A stretch of DNA of 64,000 nt. Source: Aphanomyces cochlioides (Eukaryota > Oomycota > Saprolegniomycetes > Saprolegniales > Verrucalvaceae). Under the pieces are notes generated by a model. The model saw nothing but the letters and a program-made list of their open reading frames with translations, did not search any database and was not told the origin of the DNA. Both the position numbers and the translations under genes were made by a program. Position 1 is the stretch's first letter. Each line of letters opens with the position of its first letter. Of the stretch, positions 24,258-34,011 are shown one piece after another. The DNA lies in assembly GCA_019828595.1 (NCBI GenBank), contig JAHQRK010000002.1:3720001-3784000 (forward strand). The letters are read 5' to 3'.

Positions 24258-24894
24258 TCTTCGTTTGCTGTGAAAATGAGGAATGCTTTAATTGAGCGCA
24301 TGATAGTCTCATTAGGTCCGAAATACAAGCCATGATATTTAAGATTTTTGTGAGTTCAAAATATTGTCAAAAAATCAATATATTGATAAACGTTTCGAAA
24401 TATTTCAAAATGTTTTTTTAATCTTCTTCACAAGCTCTTTTCCTTTGACTTTGAGGAGTTCTAGCTAACTCACACAAATTACTTAGACATCGAAACTTCG
24501 TGAGTGTAAACTGCACGATATCATCTATGGGCTCACCGAGCGATTTTGTCCAGTTCGATGTACAGACTCTGGAAATCAATGTCAAAAACACGAAATTTTC
24601 GCAAAAACAGCAAAATTTGGCATCTTTCAACTGTAATATCACCATCAGTTATGAGGCTACCACGTTCAATCTTACATAAATGTGTTAGCCTCGACTACGT
24701 CTGTGACATTCCACTACCTCGCACCATGGAATGAAATGGATCGGAAGAAAAGCGACTGTAAACGTAGCACCATAGGGCCCTATCCTACTAAGATTCTTCA
24801 TGAAAATATTTCGAAATATTTGTATTTTCAACCGAAAAAATGTTCAATAATTTCATGTATTTTTCAAGTAAATTTGAATATATATCGTACTTAA
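24258..24894. other. Stretch between transposase and partner gene with a decayed - strand fragment
   Basis: AT-rich flanks surround an open - strand segment (about 24420-24690) encoding ITDGDITVERCQILLFLRKF and, after a possible 45-nt intron, a short basic tail ending at 24418. No in-frame ATG could be connected. It may be an exon remnant of a repeated small gene or simply transposon interior. Confidence 0.25.
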
Positions 24895-25748
24895 ATGGAG
24901 AAAAGGCGCGAGAATTTCATTTCTCAAATGCCACGTTGGACCAAGGATTGCGCCGCTCAGAAGAAGCTTGAGCAGCTCATTAACGATCAAGCTATCACAG
25001 CCCACACCAAGCCTGCAATCGCCTTCAATCTAGCACCAGAAGTTTTCCACGACTTCAATTTCCCTGCCTTTCGAAACCATTTTGAGTCAACAATGAAATC
25101 AAAGTTTCAAACACACGCTGGTATGATCGATCGGAGTTCGCTTACGAATTTACTCTAGGAACAAAAAGAAGTGCAGCTGCAATGGACGTGGAGAACGACA
25201 CTAGTAGTGTCCATGTCTTGCAAGACCGTCTCACGGCTATTCCAGCTTGGAGTAATGCGATTCAAGTTCACAAGGCGGAAGGAATTGTTGCAAAATATTT
25301 TGACTATTCCAAAGACGAGACTGTTGTTGTCGTTGTGCTTACCCCACCGCCTGGTGCCATCGTAACATGTCAGATCGATGAGCAAGATACGTCGGTGTTG
25401 CGGGTGAAATGGGAATGGACAAGACAAACACGTGATCCCGAGTTCCTCCTCCGAGAAGAGCTGGCAACTCCCACTGCAAGGTCAATACTCATGGTGGCTG
25501 CATTGAAAGAAAAGTACAAGGAATTGTGCGACAAAAATGGTGATGCTCCACAAACGGAGTATGTTATTCATCTACCATGTCCAGTTCGAGTACAAAAAGA
25601 CTGCATGCTGATTCATACAAAAGAAGCCACTGTCAATTCAACAATCGTCGATTTGATAGCAGAAACAGGCGTTCAGAAGTCAGAGCTAAGAACGACGTTC
25701 ACCAACTCAGCTAGAAAGCCAATAGCTAGTGTATCTAGCTCAGTTTGA
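24895..25748 (+). CDS. Hypothetical protein, probable partner of the Harbinger-like element
   Basis: Exon 1 (24895-25120) and exon 2 (25159-25748) join across a 38-nt intron (GTATG...CTCTAG, phase 1) into 271 aa. The N-terminal 75 residues (WTKDCAAQKKLEQLINDQAI, then FNLAPEVFHDFNFPAFRNHF) look like the small helical domain often found in proteins that accompany PIF/Harbinger-like transposases in stramenopiles. The rest contains beta-rich segments (ETVVVVVLTPPPGAIVTCQI). It is transcribed away from the transposase at 24257, with 637 bases between the two starts. Its role as a DNA-binding partner is inferred from position and shape. Confidence 0.6.
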
Positions 25749-26047
25749 TACATTGCATAAATGATTTAATTCATGTCGTCTCTTGAGTCGTCTTTGATGT
25801 TATTCACTCCTTCGCTTTTCACGCACGATTCCATCATATATTCTTGCCAATGGCTTTTACATGGTTGCATTTGCAGTGTCTTTGGTCGCCATTACATGCC
25901 AATTCCCGCATCTCTCCGAGTAGAGATTTACGAACGTTGCTGATGAAAGTTTCACACAACTGGCGTGATTTTCTGTACACTAGTAGAATTGAAAAGAATA
26001 CCGAGCTCCAGACATCAAATTTGTTAGTTTCGTTTAAAGGCCGGAGA

Positions 26048-26391
26048 CTAAGCCCATTAATCGCCCGGTCCAGCGACGACCTAACCCTACAAAGAGTAAA
26101 ATACATCAATCTTATTGGTTAAAATATTCAACCAATTGCCAAGACCCAAGAGGACAAAATGATGGTCAAGCTGGGTCAAGCTGGACCTCCAATCATCCAC
26201 CAGGCAAAGAAACAGATGCGGTGATTTCAGCGCTACGATCATCGCTTTTATCAGCGTTGATTACAAAAAGATTCAGCACGATTGAACAAGCGTTGATATC
26301 ACCGTTGCCATCACTGGTGACAACACCCTTGCAATCAGCGGTGATAATACTGGTGACACCACCAGTGGAATCAGCGGTGAAAATACCGCAT
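26048..26391 (+). repeat. Left terminal inverted repeat of the MULE
   Basis: It is the reverse complement of about 28877-29184. Its outer end is CTAAGCCCATTAATC. The inner half contains degenerate 20-25-bp units built around CAGCG(T/G)TGAT, which echo the 24-bp minisatellite in the transposase intron. Compared with the right arm it has one extra unit of about 35 bases near 26350-26385. Confidence 0.88.
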
Positions 26392-26442
26392 CCGGATAAT
26401 ATGACGGTTAACACCATTTCACACGATGACGTCACATAAAAT

Positions 26443-26836
26443 ATGAATCGACTGGTCAGTGTGAATTTTACCTTGCGAGAAGACTGTGATGGCATCAAGG
26501 CCAGTGAGATGCAATGTTGGAGGCTCCACGTCCTCCTGACGGTTGGACACTACTCCGCGCATTACAGGGTGTATCATACCGATCAGGGGGCGTGGAAAAA
26601 CTCGATGCATGAAGACGGTGAGGTTTATACAATCCTAGAAGGTGAGCACATTTTCTGCCGACTATCTCATCATCATGATAGGAGAAGATCTAGCATCATT
26701 TCAGGGCATGACTCTCTCTGAAACGAAAGCTCACAACTCCGAGCGGCACAACTTGCTCAAGAAGCGCCCTCGGAGTCGTGAGCAGCGCCTGTTTGTGCAT
26801 AGCTGGTGTCGTTTTCCATGGCAAAATGCGATATAA
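26443..26836 (+). CDS. MULE second ORF: 117-aa protein with ubiquitin-protease His-box-like motif
   Basis: Exon 1 (26443-26641) and exon 2 (26682-26836) flank a canonical 40-nt intron (GTGAGC...GATAG, phase 1) and give an unbroken 117-aa frame. It starts just inside the left terminal repeat and runs toward the transposase, overlapping its last 80 bases on the opposite strand. The middle reads WRLHVLLTVGHYSAHYRVYH, then W and EDGEVYTI, which resembles the C-terminal GHY...W...V block of USP-type ubiquitin proteases. The Cys box is absent. The C-terminus is basic (LLKKRPRSREQR), a possible nuclear signal. It may be a captured host fragment or an element-encoded accessory protein. Confidence 0.55.
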
Positions 26837-28750
26837 ACGTATTGTCGTCTGCATCTAACGATGTACAGGCTGAACTATCCACTACAGATGATCTGGGAAA
26901 ATCGGGAGAATCAGCAAGAAAGGCTGGTCGATGAAGTTCGATGAGCTTCATGTACCTACTCATACTCAGGAATGGCACATTTCCAAACTTACGTGGTGAT
27001 ACGAGGAAATGTTGCTTGTTTTGCAAACCGCTGTCTTAAAGCTTGATCCAAATGCCAAAGGCATAATTGGACCTTAGCATTTTCCCACACGCAGCGAATC
27101 GCCCGAATTTGAGCCGAGTCTTTGTCCACATGAACAAACTTTGGATTCAGTCTAAAAAGTTCTTTGAGCTCCTGCAACCATTGAATAATGTAGATGACAC
27201 GTAAATGTTCGAGGTCTAAAAGAATAATGTTATCAAAATATTATCGATTGGTACATACTGTCTTTTTTAATGAACATGTAGCTAATAGGGTAGCCCTCGC
27301 CTCGAAAAGATATCAATGCTGCATACATTTCGAAGTGACCATTAGTCATCCTGTGCGTTGAATCGATTACTGTTTCTGGGACACTACCAAGATGTGATGT
27401 TCCCTTCATATGGCATATTTTGGATGACAATTCGTCGAGAAAAATGGCGAAGGCAGGAACAGAACGAACATTGGGTGGTTCTAGAGCCACGGTTGACACA
27501 TGTATGTTTTCCTGTAAAGACTTCATTTCCGATAAGAAAGGATCTTCGTGTTTTTGTATCTTGTCTCGTAGAGTCTACAATATAAACTTAGAATATTGGC
27601 CTTCTCACAAAGAGAGTCGATTTCATCCCGAGTTTCAACGCTAATCTCAGCGCCAATAACGGCTGCAATGTTACCGTTCCTAGAAACGTTGATAATAACG
27701 TTGATTCTAGGGTTGATATCAGCGTTGATACTAGAGTTTATAACAACGCTGATACTAGGGTTAACATCAACGTTGATACTAGGGTTGATACCAACGCTTC
27801 TACAGGCGTTGATTTCACAGTGTTTTTTGGGTCAAAAATCATCTGTGAAATGACAGCTAGCCAAAAAATCTAGAACTTACGCATCTCCAACAGTAAGAAA
27901 CTTGATCAATGGATGGGATTTCTGCAGTACCCAAGGACTCTGCATTCAGGAGGAAATAATCGCGCAATTTTGAAGGTGTCATGAAGAAGGCATTCTTCTC
28001 AATGAATTCTAAAACACCCTTCGATAACTGAACTGCTTGGTTAGAATCACCAGGATGCGCTATCTCATGGTATGATGACACAAATATTCCATCCCTTGTT
28101 GTTGCGATCGACAGCATTCCTAAAATGTGTTAATCTTAATGAAGAATTCGTTCTACCTTTGCAATCAAATACATCACCCCCTGATATATTTCGCCTCTTA
28201 TCGTCGCATAAGTGTGACGAGCTATAATACGATATATTCTTTTTGCTCTTGTAATCTAAACGCTGCTTGCAATGAAATGTGCTTTGCTTCATGGGATATG
28301 CATATTTCAAAACCGCTCCATTTTTTTCTCTCCTAAATATGTATGTTTCAATAACAATATATTAGTTTACCAATAGCTGTATCCAATGGCTTCTTTCAGG
28401 AGGTCCAAAACTTTTTGCACACAAGGATCATGTGAGTCAATATCCTGTGATGATGCCACACGGATAAATACTTGAATTCGCTGTTGGCTATGCTGCGAAA
28501 ATATGTTTGCGATTTCAGCATGAAAGTCTGTAATGGAGGGGAAATTGAAGGTTGCATATTTCGTTTCGGAAGCACCGCCATCAATGGCGCATTCCGCTGT
28601 TCTTCCTGAACTATACTTGTACCTACATATAAGACATGTCTTGAAGGGAACATTGGTTGTTTCGTCTACAAATAACTCCCATTGGGAGCTTTTCAAACAT
28701 CGAGTACACCGTAGAACACGTTTCCAATCTTGCCCTGTGAGTCCTGTCAT
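26757..28750 (-). CDS. MULE transposase (510 aa, six exons)
   Basis: Exons: 28371-28750, 28157-28332, 27881-28119, 27259-27574, 26993-27215, 26757-26955; phases are consistent and the total is 1533 nt. The N-terminus has paired cysteines (RCTRCLKSSQ, KTCLICRYK), then a FLYWCH/WRKY-like zinc region (TFHCKQRLDYKSKK ... DCKG). The catalytic domain shows VIDSTHRMTNGHFEMYAALI with GEGYPISYMFI (first D), FVHVDKDSAQIRAIRCVW (second D) and the CLWH motif, all typical of MULE transposases. Four introns are 37-43 nt; intron 3 (27575-27880, 306 nt) contains a 24-bp minisatellite. The undamaged frame implies possible autonomy. Confidence 0.85.
27676..27819 (+). repeat. 24-bp minisatellite (about six copies) in the MULE transposase intron
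   Basis: Units of exactly 24 bases, such as GTTGATACTAGGGTTGATAC plus four bases, start at about 27676, 27700, 27724, 27748, 27772 and 27796. They differ by a few substitutions (ACTAGA, AACATC, GCTGAT). The array lies in the 306-nt intron of the transposase gene. The AACGTTGAT core is shared with the inner half of the terminal repeats. Confidence 0.8.
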
Positions 28751-28876
28751 AACAAAACTAAAATGAGAGGTTTGAGTGGCTGGTAATGTGGATGAAAATG
28801 ATTGGCTATGATCATGGTCTAGTTATAGCGCATAATTCAGCGGTTATAGCAATGAAAATAACATTCCTGATGATAT

Positions 28877-29184
28877 ATGCGGTATTATCACCGCTGATTG
28901 CAAGGGTGTTGTCACCAGTGATGGCAACGGTGATATCAACGCTTGTTCAATCGTGCTGAATCTTTTTGTAATCAACGCTGATAAAAGCGATGATCGTAGC
29001 GCTGAAATCACCGCATCTGTTTCTTTGCCTGGTGGATGATTGGAGGTCCAGCTTGACCCAGCTTGACCATCATTTTGTCCTCTTGGGTCTTGGCAATTGG
29101 TTGAATATTTTAACCAATAAGATTGATGTATTTTACTCTTTGTAGGGTTAGGTCGTCGCTGGACCGGGCGATTAATGGGCTTAG
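28877..29184 (-). repeat. Right terminal inverted repeat of the MULE
   Basis: It is the partner of the left arm; the outer end on the + strand is GGGCTTAG followed directly by the target duplication CCGGAGAC. The transposase ATG (28750) lies about 130 bases inside, so this arm likely holds the transposase promoter. Confidence 0.88.
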
Positions 29185-32100
29185 CCGGAGACCACAAAAG
29201 CCGAGGCAATGTATGATATTTGCTTGACCATCAAGGGCGGAATAGATATTTTGCGTTCTCGAACAGCTGGAATACAAAGTTGCTTCAAAATCACCTTGTG
29301 TAATAATAAATTGAGATAACATGATGTCTTGTACCGGAAGTTTCAGTGAAAGGCATCCTGTTAAACTGGACCAATCGTCACGCGACGAAGAATGTACTTT
29401 TAGAGAGTCCATAAGAATCTTATCTGAGGCATCCATGGCTCTGTCGTAGGCTGCTTTGGTTTTACCATAGAATGATGTCAGGTCTTTTGCATCAGCTATT
29501 CGAGCACACGTTTCGATGAATTCACCAAAATTGATTTTCTTCAGTTCCTCCATATCTCGTTCAGGGTCAAAAAGCTGCAACATTTAAAAAAAGTTAGCTT
29601 TACACGTGAGGAATAACCTACCTCAGTCTCTTTTGCTCGGACTAGAGCAATTTTCACTTCGCGGGCTGGCAAAGACTCATCAACCATATGAACTTGGTCA
29701 CACAGCAGCATAAACTCTGAAAAGCTCATTCGCTTGGCTTTGGCCAACTGCGACGGTACACTTTCAAGTGAACCCGCAAACTTACTGAACACGTCTTTCA
29801 ACAGAGACAAGTGCTCTTTAAAGATAGCATCCACTCGAATCGAGTATAGACACACTCGCTGGGTATTGGAGTGGTGCAAACCAGTTCGGTATGCTTGACT
29901 ATCGTGCCACGCTCCGTTTGTTGCAATATGGTCACTTAGCATTGTGATAATCGCTTCTGAAGCAGTGGCAACTCGCTTGGATTTCAAGAACTTGGAGAGA
30001 GCTAAATATGCAATAGTCTCAATGAATTGAAAACGGAATAGATTGCGCCGAGTGTTCCATTTGGTCTAGGTGAAACACTTGTTGAAAAAATGACAAAGAA
30101 GCCCACCTTTGGCCCTGACGAGCTCGATGCAATGAAACACATTTCGATCTCTGCTCGTGTGCAAGTGTCTTGATCTGCAATATCGCAATCATTGATAAAG
30201 TCAAAGAACGCATTGGAACCCATGATAAATGGATCAGTCCCTCTTGGCTCAACAAGTAAGTCAATTATTCAAGAAGAAATATACCCCGAACTGGCATAAT
30301 GCTTAAACACAGACTTGAGTAGCGAAAAATTGCTGGATAGAATTTGCTTGATCTTATCACGTTCATTCTCATCTTTGGTGATCCTAGGAAGCTAAACGGT
30401 GTATGAATTTATAAAACAACATGGGACATCGTACTCTTGAAACATTCCAGTCAGACTCAAAAGCGTCCAATAAATGCATTGATGTATCTTATTGAAAGTT
30501 TGAAAAAACGGATCGTGAAAACCAGTCATCCACACGATTGGGCACTGGTGTTCTTGGATTGCAAACGAAATTCACAGGGCTATCGATTGAGTCAATGTTT
30601 GTTGCGTTAACAAAATTGGACTTTGGAAGTTCAAGGCCATTGAAATGATTGCTTATTCCTCCCCATATTCGTGCTTCAAAGGGCTGCTGAATATGTGATT
30701 CAGATAAGACTGGAATGCCATCCACGACAAAGAAAAATTGGCTCATCTCAGGGGGAACCATCCGGTGTATTTCCCAAATCGTTGCATCTTCGCGACAGGG
30801 GACAGCGTTGTGTGGTCGCCAGTAGTCAAACTCCGCTCTGAGGAGGACTTCACGGGGCACAGCAATTCCTCGATTCCACATGAATCTACGTCCGCTCGGA
30901 GTAAAATATTGAGTCATAATAGTCCCACCTGACTTCCACCCAACGTTCACAGATCCAGCAATTACTCCTCTTTTCCCACTGATTTAGTTTGTCTATTTTA
31001 TTGTTGCCAATGCGTGAAAATATATGTGCATTTGCTGGGTCGTTCTGGGTTGCATCGGGAAAGAGAAATCCATATGCATCAACGCCCAAGTCATTTCCAC
31101 CGACATGAATGCCACGAATCGACGTGTTGTGCTTCAGTGCATTCGACAAGACATGACAATCCTTTTCTCTCAAACGGTTGTGACTCAGATCCAAGTGTGT
31201 TAGTACTTGATTTTCCTGAAGAGCTTGGCAAAGAGCTCGTAAAGAGTTGGATGTGGTAACAGACCCGAAAGAATTCCATGACAAGTCCAATGTTTTCAAG
31301 GTTCCACTTAGAAAATCAGAAATGTGATGACAATGTTCTCAATCGACGTAATTACCATTGTCGAAGACCTTCAGCAAGCTTGAACGCGCCGTGACCACGA
31401 ATCTTATTCCAAGATAGAAAAAGCTCAATGAGTGAAAGGGTATATTTTAGTGCTTTCCCAAGGGCAGTAGCGCCACGATGCCCAATGTTACACCGGCTTA
31501 CAAGTTCTGATTCACTTCAAAACAAGCAGGATGGTCTACCTCAAGTTTAATCTTGTTAAGTGTCTGCTTTCTTCAAGAGCTAAGCAAAGCTCTCCGACAG
31601 CTTTATCCCCGAGATTATTATTTTCGAGGTTCTGGAAACAGATCAGACATGCAATGCCTCAATTTTTTTACCAGATCCATAAGTGGAGAAGTAGATGACA
31701 TAACCAAGGGTGTAATATGTACGATACCTCTTATAGTAAATGCATTTCGAGATACATCCAATGCTTGGACTTGGCTCTTCAATAGCCTATCGACAATAGA
31801 TCTGATACCATCGTCAGTCAAACGATTATCCTAACCAAAATGGAACTAATTTCGTAGAACAGAATACCTTGAAGCTTATCGCCTTGAGCTCATCAAGACG
31901 ACTAAGGCTCTCAGCCATTGCTTCAACTAGAGTATCTCCAATGCTGTATGAACTATTTTTTGGTCATACGTTTGCCCCTTCCATCGACGGATACCTCAAA
32001 TTAAGTGATCCATCGCTGCTGGCACGAGCTTTCTGTATAATTGGCTCAGGCAGAATTTTTGCTCGCTCGCAATTTGCCAGAAACAAAGTATTAGGGGATT

Positions 32101-32797
32101 GAGGTCTGGCTGAGTTTCAACAGAAACCGTAATTCCATGTGTACCTTTGTGGAGATGCCTGTGACTCGAGTGACTCCTGTTGACGAAGCTCTTCCCCGTC
32201 TTTCCTTTGAATCCGAACATCAGTGCTGCTGATGTACTTTTGGCGTAACTCGTGCATCGCTTTCAATGACGCATTAAATGACCCTGGGCCATGGATTTCT
32301 GGGAGCTCTGGCGTTATGCATGTGTTAGAATTGCTGGCAGTGTTCTGCACGTGTGTGGAGGATTGTGTGACCTGAATTGTGTTAATTCCATTGCCTTTTG
32401 TTTCCAATTGTTGTTGGGGTTGTATCACTGGTAGAAGAACACTGGATGCCTTGCGTCTTGATGGTGCTGGGTGTCGACCGTCGGTTGACCTTTCGTCGTC
32501 AACTTGATTGATTGCATTAGCACAGCTTTGCTCGTCTTGGGATTCCTCGGTTCCAGGGGGCTGAACTTTAGCTGGTTTGACTGTGAGCTTTCTCCGAACA
32601 ACTGCAGGAACCGAGGGGTGTGTGTTGAAAATGTCAGTAGCATTGTCATGATAATGCGTTATTTTTCCATCGGTGGTGACTGCCGCTCGAAGACCCAGCT
32701 TTAGAGCCATTATACTTGCTTCGTCGCCCATGGTGGAAGGATCTTCAGTAGCATCTGAATTTGTTTGATAACGTTTTAGGCGTAACCGTGAAGAGTT

Positions 32798-33844
32798 TCA
32801 TTTGTGTTCTAAGTTAAGCCATACGAATAGATGAGTGCAGGAATTGTCGTGATTGACCTGTGAATTTCTGCAGCAAAAATTGAAATCCGACAAGGAAAAT
32901 GACGAACATGGAACGACAGAAATAAGCATCGCAGACAGGAAAGAATCGAGCACAGCCCAGGCGCTTTTCCTGAAGAAAAATGAGTAGGTTTACAACATTA
33001 TGGAAATTGAGAGGTTGAGCGAAGTCTGCGACTGGTTTACCTGCTCACAACGTAGAATAGAGTGTGAAACACGATTGCTCTTGAATGCAATCTATGCCTG
33101 CTACGGCACAATTTCGATGTAATGTCAATTATCCGAGTTAAACGCACTTATGTCTTCTAATTCTCCTGATCGAATGCAACACGCTAGTTCAGTTTGCATC
33201 CAAGTGGTCGATAGAGTGTCTATATTATCCCAAAGCTTATCAACAACATTTCGCCCAAAGAGATAGCAATAGTTAGGATTCTTTCTCATACGATGCATAC
33301 CGTCGTGACCCGTTGTTGGAAAGGCAAGCTAGCTTCCTATCAATCTGGCTGATACCTAAAGCATGAACATCCACGGTTATAAAAGGACATCGAGAAATAC
33401 AACAAAGAAACTTTTAACCGAATTGCAGCAATCAACGAGACGACGCAAAAGATTAATGCTCGGTCAGCAGGAAAACCTCAACACATTTTCATTTCAGCAT
33501 CACTCAGAGTCACAGTGATGTGTCTTGGCGAAACGTCTTGCAACTAAAGATAATTGGGTTTAAGATGAGGACGAGTCTTACCTCCAAGGAAATGTGAAAT
33601 CGACTCGAAGCATGAATAATTCAGCTGAGTGCTGGTGATCAAACACGATTCCACATAATCAATTACTGTAGCGTTAGTGAATTCTTTGCATTCGACTTTG
33701 TGAGAAAATTGGATGACTTATACCAGTCATTATTATCGGAATAGAATGTAGAACCCAATGCGCAAGACGACTATATCCCAACGAATTTAAGACGACTGAT
33801 ATTGCTTCAAACAATTTTTTCTCTGCTGTACAGATTTTCATCAT
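32798..33844 (-). CDS. Hypothetical multi-exon gene, product not recognised
   Basis: No long frame exists here, but exons can be chained. ATG at 33842-33844 begins MMKICTAEKKLFEAISVVLN and leaves at a GTATAAG donor. It joins VIDYVESCLITSTQLNYSCF, followed by a GTAAGA donor and a downstream exon near 33500. Further left, a segment encodes NPNYCYLFGRNVVDKLWDNI and TTWMQTELACCIRSGELEDI, then after a 46-nt intron GIDCIQEQSCFTLYSTL, then a last exon ending at about 32798-32816. The joins near 33380-33480 are not settled. I recognise no domain. The codon-like quality and well-formed short introns suggest a real gene lying between the LRR gene start and the NOM1 stop. Confidence 0.4.
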
Positions 33845-34011
33845 TAGAAATGTATGTTTGCAATTATAATACCGCTTAGCAGATAGACGTAACTTTTACT
33901 ATGCATACATAGTTTCTTTTTCATGCAACTCTGAATGAATTGCACAATATTATTTGTTTTTTCACAGCCAAACACCCGATCTGAAATAGTGTTTCATTGC
34001 TTTTAGTCTAT

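Larger units (their letters stand above)
26048..29184 (-). mobile_element. Complete MuDR-like MULE DNA transposon
   Basis: Long terminal inverted repeats (left about 26048-26391, right about 28877-29184) begin CTAAGCCCATTAATCGCCC and agree almost base for base, except that the left arm has about 35 extra internal bases. CCGGAGA(C) occurs directly outside both ends, a 7-8 bp target duplication. Inside are two convergent genes: a spliced 510-aa MULE transposase (-) starting near the right repeat and a spliced 117-aa protein (+) starting near the left repeat, as mudrA and mudrB are arranged in maize MuDR. The transposase frame is undamaged and the arms are near identical, so the insertion looks young. 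It sits in a coding exon of the LRR/EF-hand-like gene. Confidence 0.9.
25834..32731 (-). pseudogene. LRR plus EF-hand-like protein gene, split by a MULE and with a frame break
   Basis: The gene starts at ATG 32729-32731 with a disordered N-terminus. Small exons (31995-32105, 31868-31952, 31672-31830, 31540-31631, 31356-31496, 31306 onward) then encode leucine-rich repeats (LKTLDLSWNSFG, LTHLDLSHNRL). A CWICERWVEVR motif follows, then a region resembling the EF-hand-like calcium-sensor array of stramenopile LRR proteins (exons at 30435-30487, 30285-30391, 30107-30240, 29622-30065, 29185-29574). Two lesions are visible. One extra base is needed near 30905-30930 to pass from the CWICERWVEVRWDY frame to TQYFTPSGRRF. 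A 3.1-kb MULE separates ...IIHCLGFCGLR from PLNETNKFDVWSS..., which continues to the stop at 25834. Removing the element with one target duplication restores the frame exactly. Confidence 0.7.
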
